Assembly: GCA_030734395.1 (NCBI GenBank)
Contig: JAUZTG010000029.1
Coordinates: 4,216,001-4,280,000, forward strand
Direction of reading: 5' to 3'
DNA length: 64,000 bases
From: Sarocladium kiliense
Taxonomy: Eukaryota; Ascomycota; Sordariomycetes; Hypocreales; Sarocladiaceae
Shown: positions 46,048 through 58,309 of the stretch, piece by piece
Position numbering within the stretch: position 1 is the stretch's first letter
How the letters are laid out: the number at the start of each line of letters is the position of its first letter
The notes under the pieces: generated by a model
What the model was told of the DNA's origin: nothing
Databases searched by the model: none
What the model saw: only the letters and a program-made list of their open reading frames with translations
Program-made: the position numbers and the translations under genes

Positions 46048-47527
46048 ATTGAAGCTATGAGCCCGCGATTTGGAGGGGGATGTCGGAGGCAAGCCGTAGA
46101 CCAGGTTGAGCGCCGGCTGCCGGGGATCGCGAATAATTAGATCGGCAGGTGCAGTAGCAGTAGACGCAGCGGAAGTAGATGTCGAGGAGGGTACAGATGT
46201 GCGACGGCCACGAGGAGGATTGTAATAGCGGCCCTGGGCGCGCTGTGCGTCGATACGTTCGGCAGCAAAGATGGCGGAAGGGAGCATTGGGCGCGGGACA
46301 CGGCGTCGGGGACGACGGAGGTCGTGGCTTGGGAAGTGGAGTGGACACAGTTGGCGTCAGGCAGTGGCTGGGGCTGGGGCCGGGCGAGCAGGCGTTGAGA
46401 TTGTTGCCCAGGTGCCGACAGGTGAGAGAGGCTTCAGTGGGGTTGGCTGTTGATTGGGGAGCGACGACAGCGGCCGATAGTGGATACAGTGGGCGGGCTA
46501 TGACGCTGTAGGGGTTGAGAGTTTGTGGCTGGTGCTGCAGAGGAAGAGTGACGCGGTGCAGTGTGAATCAGGGCAAGCAAGTAGAGTGAGGCTGTCACGA
46601 TACGCAAAAAAGTCGCAAGTCGGTGTGCAAAAAGAAGGGAAATGGACCATCACGACATCCATGACGCGGAGCTGCATCACTACATATACATTGCGAGATA
46701 GAGCGCAGACCGTGCAGGCCGCCTATCCGGCAAAGCGTTGGATATCTCAACCCCCGCCTGGCACCGTATCACGCGAGCTGTGAGCTGCTGCCAAGGCATG
46801 ATGCCTTCCCTCGCAGGGCCGCCGAGATTGAGGCGCATCTTTGGTTGGCAGAGAAAAATGAAACCGGTCTCGATCATATCATTATTGTCATTTGAGATAG
46901 CTTGGGTGTTCCAAGTACTCTCGCTCTCATACAAGCTATCATACATTAAGCAACACTTGTCGCCGAGTGACCACATACAGTAGCTTCTCACAGGTATAGT
47001 AAATAGGGAAAAGGGAAGAAACGCAACAAGAACAAACCTTCCATTCATGGAGTCAGAGCTGTTTATCATCGCGTCCGATGCTTGTAACAAGGTCGTGTCG
47101 AACGCCCATTTCATGGGCACCATCTCTTCTCGCCCCCAGACCACTGAAGCACCATCAAAGACAGCGAGAGTCCGGAGGTCCGTCGAGATGGTGCCTGCAT
47201 CATATTATACACGCGGATCTCATCATCTGGAATTTTTTTAGCTGCCGGGCACGTCGTAAAAGTTGTCAAAGGTAGGGACTCACGTTTATTTGAATGGAAG
47301 GGATGAAGAAGAAGAAAAGTTATTGCAGCGTGGAGCTGCAATTTTATCGTGGAACCGGTCCTCGTCGGCTGCTCGTCGGCTGAACTCAGCGCTGTCAGAG
47401 GTACGTACCGCCACTAAATTTTGGACCCTGGCGCCCTGAAGAGCCGGAGCTCCAACTGGCGATCGCATCATTAGATTTGGAGCTCTTCTTCAACATCAGT
47501 GCCCGGCGCAAAACATTTTGTGCAGCC
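46048..47527. other. Divergent intergenic region
   Basis: About 1.5 kb between the starts of the AP180-type gene and the aspartyl-tRNA synthetase. Opposing short frames only, with no supported gene. Confidence 0.5.
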
Positions 47528-49773
47528 ATGCCACCTCAACTGGGCCGCTGTGCAGCTTCATTGCGTCGCGTGCATTCTCTGAGTCCAGTCACACCATTTC
47601 TTTCGCAGCAATGGCTCCTCAGGACCTTTCATGGGAGCTCGCTGCTGTTTCAACGAAATCCGGAGTCAACCAAGTATGACGAGATTCTCGACACTTGGAG
47701 ACAATGTTAGTCCGAGACAAGAGACTTGCCATTCTATCTTACTGATTCTTTCCAGACAGCGCACAATTCCCCACCGAAAGCGCTGACAACGTGCACTACG
47801 GTTTCCTCAGACCGAAACGCAACCTGGGCAAACACCTCTCCTTCGCCGACCTCACCACACCTTCCGGGGAACAAATACAAATATGCTCCAACGGAGAACA
47901 GAATCCAGAAGCACATGCGGCTTTCAGGGATGTGCCGGCACACTCTCCGGTTCTCATTAGAGCGAGGACGGATGCTCAGGCTATGGAAGGTCATGAGGCC
48001 GATGCTGCAAAGGATGGAAGGCGGACAGTTTACCTCGATCATATCCAGCCACTCAACTCCATGCCACCGAAACTTATAATCACAAAAGAAGTCGTATTTC
48101 CTGCAAAACAACGATTTCAGCAAATTCGATACCACGAGGAGCTTCGCTTACGGCTGGAGTTCAGGTCGTGGCTCAAGGCGAAGCTGAACAACTCACTCTT
48201 GGAGAAGGGCTTTACAGATGTGGAGACACCGACACTGTTCAAATCAACACCTGAAGGTGCTCGCGAGTTTCTCGTACCTGTGCGCGGCAAGGGAAAAGCG
48301 TATGCCCTAAGTCAGAGTCCGCAGCAATACAAGCAGGCACTTATGGGCAGCGGAATCATGCGCTACATGCAATGGGCACGCTGCTACCGAGATGAAGATG
48401 CTCGGACAGACCGGCAACCCGAGTTCACTCAGGTTCGATTGCCCTGTTCCTGCAAATTGAGATCCGAACTGACACGCAACTTAGCTGGATATGGAATGGG
48501 CATTCGCTGGAGCCGAGAAGGTGCAGAAGGACGTCAACGACATCGTCAAGGACGCTCTCGCCGCTCTCAGACCATCTGTAACATACAAAGACGTCCGAGG
48601 ACAGAGAGTGCCGGCTGTTGGCCAACTCGCAGAGTCCAGGCCTACCACTGAAGAACCTGTGGCGCACCAGTTTAGAACAATGACTTTTGCCGAATGTATG
48701 GAGGCACACGGGTCTGACAAGCCGGATTTGCGCATTCCTGGTCGGGTGAGTATCCACCACTTTCTTCAAACGTATTCCTCGCTGACCTTGCTTAGATCCG
48801 TGCCATGCAAAACCTTGACTCATACAACTCATTTGTTAGCATGATAACCCATCTGCCTGAACCGGAGGTCGAGGCATTCGCGTTTTCTCTGAATGGCAAC
48901 CCTGCGGCTAAGACTCGCCAAGCTGTGGTCAAGTTCATGGATGAGCTGCCTGATGCATTTAAGCAGAACCCTGATGGAATGCCGCAGATCCTCGTCTACG
49001 ATACAAGCAAGCCTCTCGCTGGATTCTCCTCTCTTGGTCATGAATACGGGTCTGTGCTCGAGCAGATTGCTCCTGACCAGGAGCTTGAGAACGGAGACAT
49101 TGTGGTTTTCCAGGCCAGGGAGAAGGTCCATGGTCAGAACTGTGCCAGTTCGACGAAGCTTGGTGATCTTCGCAGACTCCTCTGGAAAACTTTGGTCGAC
49201 GAGGGGCTGATGGAAACCCCCAAGCTTGGCAAGCCTGGGTCAATGCAATTCCTATGGGTGACTGATTTCCCCATGTTCAAGATGGTTGAGCTAGGCGAGC
49301 CTGGCCAAGGCGGCGCCGCTGGCATTGCCGCTGCCCACCATCCCTTCACCGCCCCCGGCTCCGAAGAAGACCTCAAGCTCCTCCTCAGCGGCGACCCCAT
49401 GCAAGCCAAATCAGCAGCCTACGACCTGGTCTTGAACGGCGTCGAGATCGGCGGTGGTTCCGTCCGTAACCACGTCGCATCCGTCCAACGCTTGATCATG
49501 ACCGATGTGCTCAAGATGGCGCCCGAGCGTGTCAAGGAGTTTGACCATCTGTTTGAGGTGCTCGAGGCTGGGTGCCCGCCGCATGCTGGGTTCGCGCTTG
49601 GGTTTGATAGGATGGTGGCGTTAATGAGTGGGACGTCGACGGTGAGGGATGTGATTGCGTTCCCGAAAACGATGAAAGGAGAGGACTTGTTTGTGAAGAG
49701 CCCGAGTAAGTTGACACAGGAGCAGCTGGCGCCTTATAACCTGAGGCTTGGAAAGGCAAAGCCAGAGCAGTAG
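47528..49773 (+). CDS. MSD1: Mitochondrial aspartyl-tRNA synthetase
   Basis: Charges mitochondrial tRNA-Asp. Exons 47528-47705, 47756-48432, 48485-48745 and 48796-49773 give 697 residues, the size of bacterial-type AspRS plus a presequence. The N-terminus is Arg/Ser-rich without acids, as expected for mitochondrial import. An OB-fold anticodon-binding region precedes the class II core. Motif 1 lies around FTDVETPTLFKSTPEGAREFLVP; motif 2 is ARCYRDEDARTDRQPEF and continues LDMEWAF across an intron. A bacterial-type insertion follows, then VTDFPMF, AAHHPFTAPG, LVLNGVEIGGGSVR, and motif 3 GFALGFDRMVALM. The catalytic and tRNA-binding features look intact. Confidence 0.95.
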
Positions 49774-50040
49774 GACGAGACGGAGGTGTGTATGATTCCA
49801 TGAAGGATTGCTGTACATTAAGAACATAGAGTGTATATCTAGTGGGTACAGTCTGTAGGAATATCAGAGTGATGAGCATCTCCACGAGCGGTCGCTGAAT
49901 GCGTGATGGGTATAATCTAGCTGCCTTCCCATAGATTGTCAACCATTCGTACGTTGTCCCTGACTTGTATAGACCATCCGGCATAGAATTTGACAATACG
50001 CTTCGGCATAACTCAACAATAACACCATTTTCGCCCTAAT

Positions 50041-52354
50041 CTAGTGCCCTTCCTGTTTGTAGTCATCGTAACTTCCATGTCCCTGATCCCAATTGTGTGG
50101 CGCCGACTGTCTTCCCCTCTGCCTTGAATCTCTTCCATCTCCACCAAACACGCTTGGACTTGCTCCGATAGTCAATACCGCAGAACTACTTCGCTGTCTA
50201 TCAGGCGTGTCTATGTTGCGATTTCGGCTTGCGTTGCGGGACTTTGGAGAAGATGGCCTGTCTGGCACAGGTGAGTCCTCCCCTGACAAGGCACGGATGC
50301 GCTCCATAGCATCCGAGCCGGGGATCAGATGCGCTGTTTGCTGGGCGAAAGCGACAATAGGGTCCATCATTCCAGCTGCTGGAGGACCACTGTCTCTTTT
50401 CCGGCTCCGGCTGGTACTTCGTGAATGGGGAGACGAGCCAGGCGCGAAGAACTTAGATGTTCTGTCTGTGGATGCATGCGATACGAGAGATCTCCGTGCA
50501 GCAGCATTGCGTTCCCGTGCTTCAGCGGTCGGAATCTCTTTTCGAAGTTGATCCCAGGTGAAGACTCTGTTCTCTTCATCCTCGCCTCTTGGGATCGCAG
50601 TGTCAAAACCTCCTTGTTCCGGTGGCCAGGGGAAAGACTCCCCTCTACCGGATTGTTCTGCTCGAGGGCTCCATTGATCATATGGAAAGTGTTCTGGGCT
50701 TCGCACCGAGACACCACCCCAGTGAACAGTTCCACTATAAATGTGTCTCTTGGGCGAGAATGGACTGACTGATGAGGGCAGGCTACTATGTGGATAAGGG
50801 GTGCTGTCCTCAGGTGGGCGGGTCAGGGATCGGACTGTGCTCAGAGATGCCGCTGTAGACGCCATAGAGCTCTCTGAGAGCATCGAGATAGCTGAGGGCG
50901 GTCCCATGAAGTCGTCCAACGGGGGAGATATTGGACTTTTGGAGGAGTCTGGGATGACCAGCTTAGGGCGTACTGCGAGTGGCGTTGGACTAGGGGCTGA
51001 CGGAGTTGGAATATTATGCTCTTCCGCACCTGGTGCCTCCGGTCGTTCGACGCGAACAGACAGTTCTTTCCGTTTTGATTTCGAACGCTCACGACGGCGT
51101 CTAGAAGAACTGCGTTTCTCGCGCTCATCGCTTGGAGGTGGCGGGGGTGCAGGAGGACTTGGTGAGAGTGGTGCTTTCTCGTAACGTGAACGAGACCTCT
51201 CCCTCTCGGCACTAGGACGTTCATGATTACCGGAGCTGTTAGGCTTGAGTTTGTGTCCCGAGGAGCTCAAATGTTCAGATGAAGCTTCGTTCTGCTCTTC
51301 CTCTTGACCTCCTTCAGGCCGGTATACCATCTTGGCCCGTGGGGGGTTATGCGTGTCGACGACCAAAAGTGTCTTCTCTCCTCGACCAAGCAAGCCGTAG
51401 ACCTTGACCTCACCGTCGTGAATGCCGAGAACAGCACTCGTGCCAGTGTAAGTGGCGTCGCCCTCAGTACCTGTACGATTACAGAACACAATGATGATCT
51501 CGTCGTCGTTGTCGGTTCGTATTAATGGTTCGAAGCGTGTGACCCAGTACGTGAGGGTTTCCATGTCGGGCTCATACGGTCGCTGGCTGTATTGCTGCCC
51601 ATCTTCACGAGTAATCCATGCCATCGTTACAATGACGAGGTTGGAGTAGCTGTCCAGAACATGGTAGGCAAATTCAAAAGCATGCCATGGCGCTTCGAAC
51701 TTATACGGACTACAAAGGTCAAGAGTCAGCAATAAACACTTAAGGATCCAGCAAGATGCGTACTTGATATCCATGCCTATGCTCAGTTAATATTATATTC
51801 AAGTGTCAGGAATAGACTTAACTCACAAATGCCAAGGGTAGTATTCCCAAGCCCAGGAATTATGTCGGCGAAGAACCCCTGGGTTCCCTCCAATGCCCAC
51901 GAGTCATCCGTAAACAGAAAGGACTTTCGATAATTAGCTATCGTCTCACCATCTCCGTTGATGACCATGGTCGAGTTATAGAATTCAGGACTCGTCGGCC
52001 ACTGCCTCGAAACGTCAACCTTCTCAGGATACCCAGCGCACACGACACAGTCGTATTTCAGCGCCACTGTTCGCGCCCATAGCGACGTGATTCCCGACCC
52101 TTTGGGCTCAAGGTAAGGCGTGATGGCCTGTAGTGACTTGAAATTGTATCCTGTGAAATGCAAAGCGGTTAGGAAGTGTTCGCGCGCAACGTCACGAATC
52201 GAGGCAATTATCGCGTACCTGTGAAGGCCAACTCTGGCAGTACGAGGAGATCCAGATGACCTGGGTTTGCCTTCGATAAGACAGCGTCTGCTCGATTCAG
52301 GTTGTTGTCGATATCTCCCAGCTTGGGAGCAAACTGCAAGCAAGCGATTCGCAT
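50041..52354 (-). CDS. NTA1: Protein N-terminal asparagine/glutamine amidase (nitrilase fold) with long C-terminal extension
   Basis: Deamidates N-terminal Asn and Gln, feeding proteins into the Arg/N-degron pathway. Exons 52219-52354, 51827-52150, 51764-51776 (a 13-nt microexon) and 50041-51709 give 713 residues. The nitrilase triad is visible: Glu in LPELAFTGYNF, Lys in YRKSFLF, and Cys in LGICMDINPYKFEAPW, a motif assembled across three exons. The hydrolase part ends near residue 310. The remaining ~400 residues are Ser/Arg/Pro-rich, low complexity and probably disordered (SRSRYEKAPLSPSPP, RRRRERSKSKRKE). Yeast Nta1 (457 residues) has no such tail. Similar tails occur in other filamentous fungi as far as I recall. 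Confidence 0.88.
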
Positions 52355-54018
52355 CTTGAACTTTTGTCATCCGCGAGAACGACACGCCGTGACCGTCGTC
52401 GGCCAGGCTGTCGTCCTCTGAGATGGCGGATGTCGTCCGTGGTCGCAACACTGCGAAGGCTAGAATCACCCTGATTGTGTTGATAACGAAGTAGGTGCCC
52501 CAGCCTATGAAAGAAAAAGGAATAATGCCAAGCGCCTCGAAAAGGAAAAATGGCTAAAAAAGAAACCCAGAACCAACAGCACGGAAAAGGAACCAACAGC
52601 AATGTGACTGAGGATTCCTGGAAGATGGAGAGGAGGGGCGAACCAAACCACCGGTAACTTAAGGGTATCTTCGCTACTCTCGCCCATGACAAGACGGTAA
52701 AAAGGAGGGGAAGGCAAGAAGCAGAGCGCCAGAGAGGGGAAAGGGATGGCTGGAATCAAAGGAGGGGTGGCTTGAATCCCTGAAATGACGGCTAGGCTTC
52801 GGTCACTTGTCACATTGCTGACGTCTAGATGCGCTGTGCCGCTTGTCCTGAAGTCACTCCTGCAATCTGCACGTAATCCCAGGCTTGGGCAGTGATGGGA
52901 CCACCATCTTTTCCTTGTTGTCTTTTGTTAGTGTCGTATCTCTCTACACGCTTCCTTGTGATATGAGTGGCCACTCACACTTGTCTAGTCTTTCCTTCTC
53001 CCCCGCTATCGATCGTGCCCAGGCTGGAAGCGCTAATCCTGTGGAGAGGATGCCAGTAAAGCGATAAGTTAGCAGACCTGGCCCCTGTCGATGAGGGGCA
53101 TCGTGTCCTAGAGCGACCTTTTCTTAAGACAATGAATTAGGCATAGTGACGAGTGGACTGAACCACCGTTGACAGGGTTGCATGGGTGTGTGTCAAAGCG
53201 GCTGGCAGCTTGGGACACTGCTGCAACCTCATCACACAAAGTTCACATGGAACGGGCTAGAGCATATAGTGCAGCAGGACGACCATTCCCTGCGAAGTTG
53301 CAATGCAGGCTACTGGCTGGAATACGGGTGGACGGCTCATAGCCAATAGATAGAAGCGTGTACCACGCCTTGGGTTACTTCACATGCCTAATGTTGCTCG
53401 ATGATAAGAACGCAGCGTTTTACTTCATTGATGAAGTACCTAAGTATATCTACTTCAACGATATAGCGAGATACGCTTCACGTTTAGTTGCTTTCTTCTG
53501 CGATGCGAAGAAGTAGGATGTAAGCTGTAGTATCGTACTCAACGTACTAGAACTCGCAATAACCCTTCCGAGAAAACTATGCTATAATAAGGCTTAAATA
53601 ATAGTATTTTACTAATCAAGTATAGGGTTTCAACGGATCTTGTCACTTTAATCCTGTTCCGTGCTTATTGTATTGTACGCTCTGCATATACACCTCGCAG
53701 CTTGCAAGTCAGCTAGATCAGATAACTATTTCTATCGGTCTATAGCCCTTTCAAGTAAGAAAACACATGCAATACCTTTTTCCATTGATACGTTTGCATT
53801 TTGAGTCGATGTGAACTGCCGGAGCAGCAATGGGCTCTGGTATCGACATGATGTTAAGTGTCCCACACCGCCTAAATTCTCAAAAATTCTGCCACCCGAA
53901 ACCTCGACTGCCCGCCCCAGCAGAATTTCTTCGCCTGCTCAATCCACATCACTCTCGCAGCATTCGCGTTCTCAGAACATTTTCGGTCACGTCCATCTCC
54001 CGAGGCAGAGGCGCCATC
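52355..54018. other. Divergent intergenic region with AT-rich core
   Basis: About 1.7 kb between NTA1 and UTP11 starts with no supported gene. 53370-53790 is clearly richer in A/T and TpA steps than its surroundings and has stops in all frames. This could be a decayed, mutated repeat, but no terminal repeats or coding remnants can be recognised. Confidence 0.5.
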
Positions 54019-54831
54019 ATGTCTTCGTCTATGCGTAATGCCGTTCACCGGCGCAATCACAAAGAGCGCGGTCAACCTCACGAGAGGCGAAAGCTTGGGC
54101 TTCTTGAGAAGCACAAGGACTATTCCGAGCGAGCGAAGGATTACAACAAGAAGCAGGAGTACCTGAAGGCTTTGAGAAACAAGGCCGCCGAAAGGAACGA
54201 AGATGAGTTTTACTTCGGCATGATGTCCCGCAAAGGGCCTGGGTCTCGACTGGATGGCAAAAACTGGAGCGGTTTGGTCAAGAAGGATCACAGCCACAAG
54301 AAGCTCGACGTCGACAAGGTGCGACTGCTCAAGACGCAAGACATCAAGTACATTCGGACGATGCGGCAAGTGGCAGCGAAGGAGGTCAAGCTACTCAAAG
54401 AGCAGGTAGTCCTGACGAAGGGCTTCGACAATATCGACAAGGAGGACCAGCAAGTTGATGATTCTGAGGAAGAAGAAGAGTTCAACCCAGATTCCGATGA
54501 CGAGGACGATGAATTCACATCAAGGGCAAACGCGCCACGCAAGATTATATTTGCAGACAACGAGGACGAACGAGAGGAGGCTCTTGAGAAGCAAGAAGAG
54601 CAGCATGGAGAGCTGGAGGATGACGAGGAGCTGTCTGAGCAACGGAACGAGAGGGCAAAATCGCTTCGGAAACTTCGCAAAGACCTGGCGCATGCCGAGA
54701 TGAAGCTGAAGACTCTCACAGAGGCAGAAAGGGAACTCGAGGTGCAGCAGGCGAAGATGGCAAAGACTCAAACTTCGGGAGGTACGGATCGGAGAGGCAA
54801 CAAGCTGAAGTACCGTAAGCGCAAGAGATAG
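54019..54831 (+). CDS. UTP11: U3 snoRNP / SSU processome protein UTP11
   Basis: Nucleolar factor for 18S rRNA processing within the small-subunit processome. Single exon, 270 residues from ATG 54019. The family N-terminus MSSSMRNAVHRRNHKERGQP decides this start; an in-frame ATG at 53830 would add 63 residues not found in relatives. Landmarks are GLLEKHKDYSERAKDYNKK, LKALRNKAAERNEDEFYFGM, DIKYIRTMRQVAAKEVKLLK, an acidic central stretch (DDSEEEEEFNPDSDDEDD), a helical Lys/Glu region and the basic C-terminus GNKLKYRKRKR. Very basic and very acidic blocks are normal for this family. Confidence 0.95.
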   Translation: MSSSMRNAVHRRNHKERGQPHERRKLGLLEKHKDYSERAKDYNKKQEYLKALRNKAAERNEDEFYFGMMSRKGPGSRLDGKNWSGLVKKDHSHKKLDVDKVRLLKTQDIKYIRTMRQVAAKEVKLLKEQVVLTKGFDNIDKEDQQVDDSEEEEEFNPDSDDEDDEFTSRANAPRKIIFADNEDEREEALEKQEEQHGELEDDEELSEQRNERAKSLRKLRKDLAHAEMKLKTLTEAERELEVQQAKMAKTQTSGGTDRRGNKLKYRKRKR

Positions 54832-55020
54832 GCTCTTGCACCCTCGGCAGGCACAGGCCGGACTGCAGACTCTTTTGTACATCAATGATACCCACGACAT
54901 CACGAAAGACGGTGTGCGTTCTTTGCTCATCCAGTGACTGGCATTTATTCTCGAAGACGACCGTCAAGATCGCTTGCTCTGACATTTACCTCATGTACCC
55001 GTGAATGAAACACCCGCTGA

Positions 55021-56817
55021 TTAGTACTTAGACCCAATGCACTTATAGAAACACTTGAACACCAACCCAAACATCTTCGCAATCGCCGTCAAGAAGAAGA
55101 TGAAGGTCTTGAACACGCCCTTGGTCAACTTCACAATCACCCGCAGCAAGAATGGCAACCTATCCTCCGTCTTCCTCTCCTTGACTTTGGTCTTGTTCTT
55201 ACTCTTCCCGAGGCTTCCGTCTTGACTCTCGAGATCGATCTCAAACTCCTCAATCTTCTTGTTGCGCTTCTTGCTAGACTTCTCCTTGACGACTGCAGCC
55301 TTTGGAGGCACAGGGGGTGCGTCGAAAGATTCGACAGCTACTGCCGGATTGTTCTTCTCGTCTTCTGCAGCGACAAGCAGAAGGGCTGTGACTACGACAT
55401 CGATCAGGTAGAACGAGTCGATCTTGGAAGCAATACCCGTGTCCAATTCGATCCAGCCACTGCCCGCTCCGTCTCTCGTGAGCTTGGCAATATGGCGAGG
55501 ACTCTCGTTATGTTCCAGGGTATACTCAACACGAGACCACGCTGGAGACCGCTCAATCGTCACGCAGAACGGCTTTTGTAGTGCCTGGTGGACAAGGTAG
55601 TGGCTGGCACTATCGTCATCCCATACCAGTCTCGCTGACTCGTTCTCTGCCATCTCCACCGCCATTGGCGCCTCGCTCCTCTCCGCAGCCATCTTAGATG
55701 CAGGCGTAGGCATCAAGGTCGCGACCAGCCCATCATTCGGCCTGTGTCTCCGAGACGTCTCCTCCAGCGTTGTGGAAAGTGCCTCTTGCCAGTTCTTTGG
55801 ATCCAAAGACTTACGACTGCCACTCACGCCGCCAAAGATGCTGGAAGATGGTGAATCAGGCTTACCCGCTTTGTAAGTCTTCGTCGGGTCATGTCGAGAC
55901 AGTGTCACTCGAGCAGACACGGAGGTTGGATCCATACGGAGTGTCCAGAAGGGTTGTGTCTGGGAGGAGAGTGTGTAGACCGGCGCATCTTTGAGCTGGG
56001 AGAGTTTCAAGCAGTATACACGACCCTCAGATGAGGATGCCCTCCAGCCGTTGGCGACCCTCCAGAGGCTCTTCAGTTGCTCAGTCGTGCATACCGTGGG
56101 AATAGTCGGCGCTTCTGGAGCCCTGTGTGGCCACACACGCTGTGGTTCAGGGCTGTGAGGCGGACTGCGCAGCGCTGGCTGTTGCCTCGCATCCTCATCC
56201 TCTTCTATATAATTTCCTTGCCGACTGATTATGGCGCGAGGGATATGGGTTGGGCTCATTTGCGTCGGCACATATTGCTGGTGCTCCAGCGCAACCTCGG
56301 GGTTGTATTCAGGGAAGATGGACCGAATCGGTTGTTGCGAAGACCCTGGGGATCCATCATCATCGAGAGGAAGTTTTGCGATGGAGCTCCTGTCTGGTAC
56401 AAAGGTTTGCGACTGTCCGAAGGCCATGTCGACTGGCCTTGGGACCTCGTTGATTGGTGTTGGCTGTTGGACATAGACTTCAACCTGCGGTTGCAATGGC
56501 CATGACTGCTGTTGATATACTGGCTCTGGCGATTGCTGTCGATATTCTTGAACAGGCTGCGTTGGCGGTGGCGCGAACGTCATTGTTGGTGCTTGCGCCA
56601 GACTCTGTGGTGTCTCTATGCCGCTTTGACGCGAAGGAGAGGAGCCGTGGCCAGCTGGAGGTGGAGGATACTGCTGGGGTGTGATTGCGCGACGCTCACG
56701 AGATTCGGAGCGACGTCCAAGAGGAGTCTGGTTTCGGACTGTAGGTGGTGGTGGGTTCGAGGTGTGAGGATTCGGGAAGAGAGAGAGACTCGCTCTCGAT
56801 TGCGTCGGTTGTGACAT
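55021..56817 (-). CDS. Conserved-looking fungal protein of unknown function
   Basis: Single exon, 598 residues from ATG 56817. The first ~240 residues are Pro/Gln/Ser-rich and disordered. A folded-looking part (about 250-500) has alternating hydrophobic stretches (CTTEQLKSLWRVANGWRASS, GRVYCLKLSQLKDAPVYTLS, FWTLRMDPTSVSARVTLSRH, CVTIERSPAWSRVEYTLEHN, GWIELDTGIASKIDSFYLID). It resembles a beta-rich lipid- or ligand-binding domain, but no known family is identified. A Lys-rich linker and a terminal hydrophobic-basic segment (LPFLLRVIVKLTKGVFKTFI, continuing to CFYKCIGSKY) could associate with membranes. I know of no enzyme motif in it. Confidence 0.75.
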   Translation of the reverse strand: MSQPTQSRASLSLFPNPHTSNPPPPTVRNQTPLGRRSESRERRAITPQQYPPPPAGHGSSPSRQSGIETPQSLAQAPTMTFAPPPTQPVQEYRQQSPEPVYQQQSWPLQPQVEVYVQQPTPINEVPRPVDMAFGQSQTFVPDRSSIAKLPLDDDGSPGSSQQPIRSIFPEYNPEVALEHQQYVPTQMSPTHIPRAIISRQGNYIEEDEDARQQPALRSPPHSPEPQRVWPHRAPEAPTIPTVCTTEQLKSLWRVANGWRASSSEGRVYCLKLSQLKDAPVYTLSSQTQPFWTLRMDPTSVSARVTLSRHDPTKTYKAGKPDSPSSSIFGGVSGSRKSLDPKNWQEALSTTLEETSRRHRPNDGLVATLMPTPASKMAAERSEAPMAVEMAENESARLVWDDDSASHYLVHQALQKPFCVTIERSPAWSRVEYTLEHNESPRHIAKLTRDGAGSGWIELDTGIASKIDSFYLIDVVVTALLLVAAEDEKNNPAVAVESFDAPPVPPKAAVVKEKSSKKRNKKIEEFEIDLESQDGSLGKSKNKTKVKERKTEDRLPFLLRVIVKLTKGVFKTFIFFLTAIAKMFGLVFKCFYKCIGSKY

Positions 56818-58309
56818 TCGAACTTGAGCCCTTCAAGGGCTGGTCGTTGCTGGTCTCGGTCTTGTACTTCGCGCCTGGCGAGGATTGAGGAGCCGATTTT
56901 TATGATGACTTTGCTTGCGCAGTGCTCAACATGCCATTCTTATGAAGCGATGTCACTGAGATTAGATGCCCAGGACTCTCAAAGCCCTCTTTCAAAGGAC
57001 GTAAATGATATTGATGGAGGACAAGAGAAACACGCAAACAACGGTTCACAGCTGTATGTTGCACGGGACAGCATGTATATCAACCATCGCACGCGCCCGC
57101 TACTACCACCACCGCCACCAACCAGATCACCTCCCTTTGACCCGCGCGCGGACACTCCCATAAGCGCTGAGGGCGGGCTCGAAACAGGCAAAGGGCCAAA
57201 GGTGCTTAGAGCATGGTGTTGCTGTTGGACCCTCCCTAAGGGGATCAGGGACAGGGATCCCCGAGAATAGAAGTGATAGACAGCGGGGATGGGCCAATGG
57301 GGAGCGGCATCACCTTGCAGGAGGGGCCATTTAAGCGCCCGGGTCGCGGACGGCAAGGGTGCGCTTGGGGTCTGGGGTGATCTTATTGGCCACTGGGGAT
57401 TGACTTCACTGTGGAAGGGCGAGAGTCGTCTTTGATGCGTCTGGGGGACTGAGAGAGAGGTTTCGGGGCTGCGTGGTGGGAGCGGGAGATGAAAGACGTT
57501 GATCATGGCCTGTCAGGAGCATGCGCTACCTACCATGCAAACGAGAAACGCAAGGCAATATGAGTATCAGTATCTGCTTTCTTGCAATGGACTAGATCAT
57601 ACAATGACTGGGAGACACTTCCCTTATATATCTGTGGCTCAACGTGTTGGCAGCTCTAGTTGGCTGGTACAGACATCATCTAGCAAACAAGCGACAGTCG
57701 CAGGCGTGATAGCCGACGAGGCAGCGTCTCGCTTGACAAAGCGCGTGAACCCAGCGAAGGGTGGAGGACGGCGCTTGATGAGCAATCACCACAGGACAAT
57801 CGAAGGTCGAACATCATGCATCAGAAACGCGGCTCAGTGCAGCTACCAAACAGGCGGCGATCGCTTCCGAGGGGAGACGCTGGGCGGTAAATGGATCGCG
57901 GCCATGTGGTCTTGGGACATGAATACTGTGTATGTTGGTTATTTATTTCATTGACACGTGTCGTAGTTTGTCGATTTGAAACTTGTTAGATGCCAAAGGA
58001 GCCGCTCGGTGGATGGTTTCGACCCTTCGCCAGCGTGGGAGGTGGCATGTGTGTGAGGCCGAGAATCGGAGCCGGTGTGCGCCGACGGCAGCCGTTCCCA
58101 GCTCCGAGTGCAAGACCGATCGGCCGGCCATCACGACCTACTGTAACATATCAGGAACACAGACGAACAGACAATCAGAAATCGTGATGTATCCATCGTT
58201 CAATGGTTGAATAGCCTTGGCTTCAAGAGCTTGTAGCTTTCCATCGTCATCAACAAGCAGGATATTCCTAAGACAGCTGTCACTTGAGCGAGGACAAGCA
58301 TCAGACATC
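56818..58309. other. Divergent intergenic region
   Basis: About 1.5 kb. A 151-codon frame at 57499-57954 has mixed composition and no recognisable features and is not called. The last 300 bases are the upstream region of the D-amino-acid oxidase. Confidence 0.5.

Noticed and set aside
53830..54018. In-frame upstream start of UTP11
   Set aside because: The conserved family N-terminus begins at 54019. The extra 63 residues have no counterpart, although they look weakly like a targeting sequence.
57499..57954. 151-codon frame upstream of the D-amino-acid oxidase
   Set aside because: Mixed composition with no domain, no coding-style features and no neighbour logic; probably chance.
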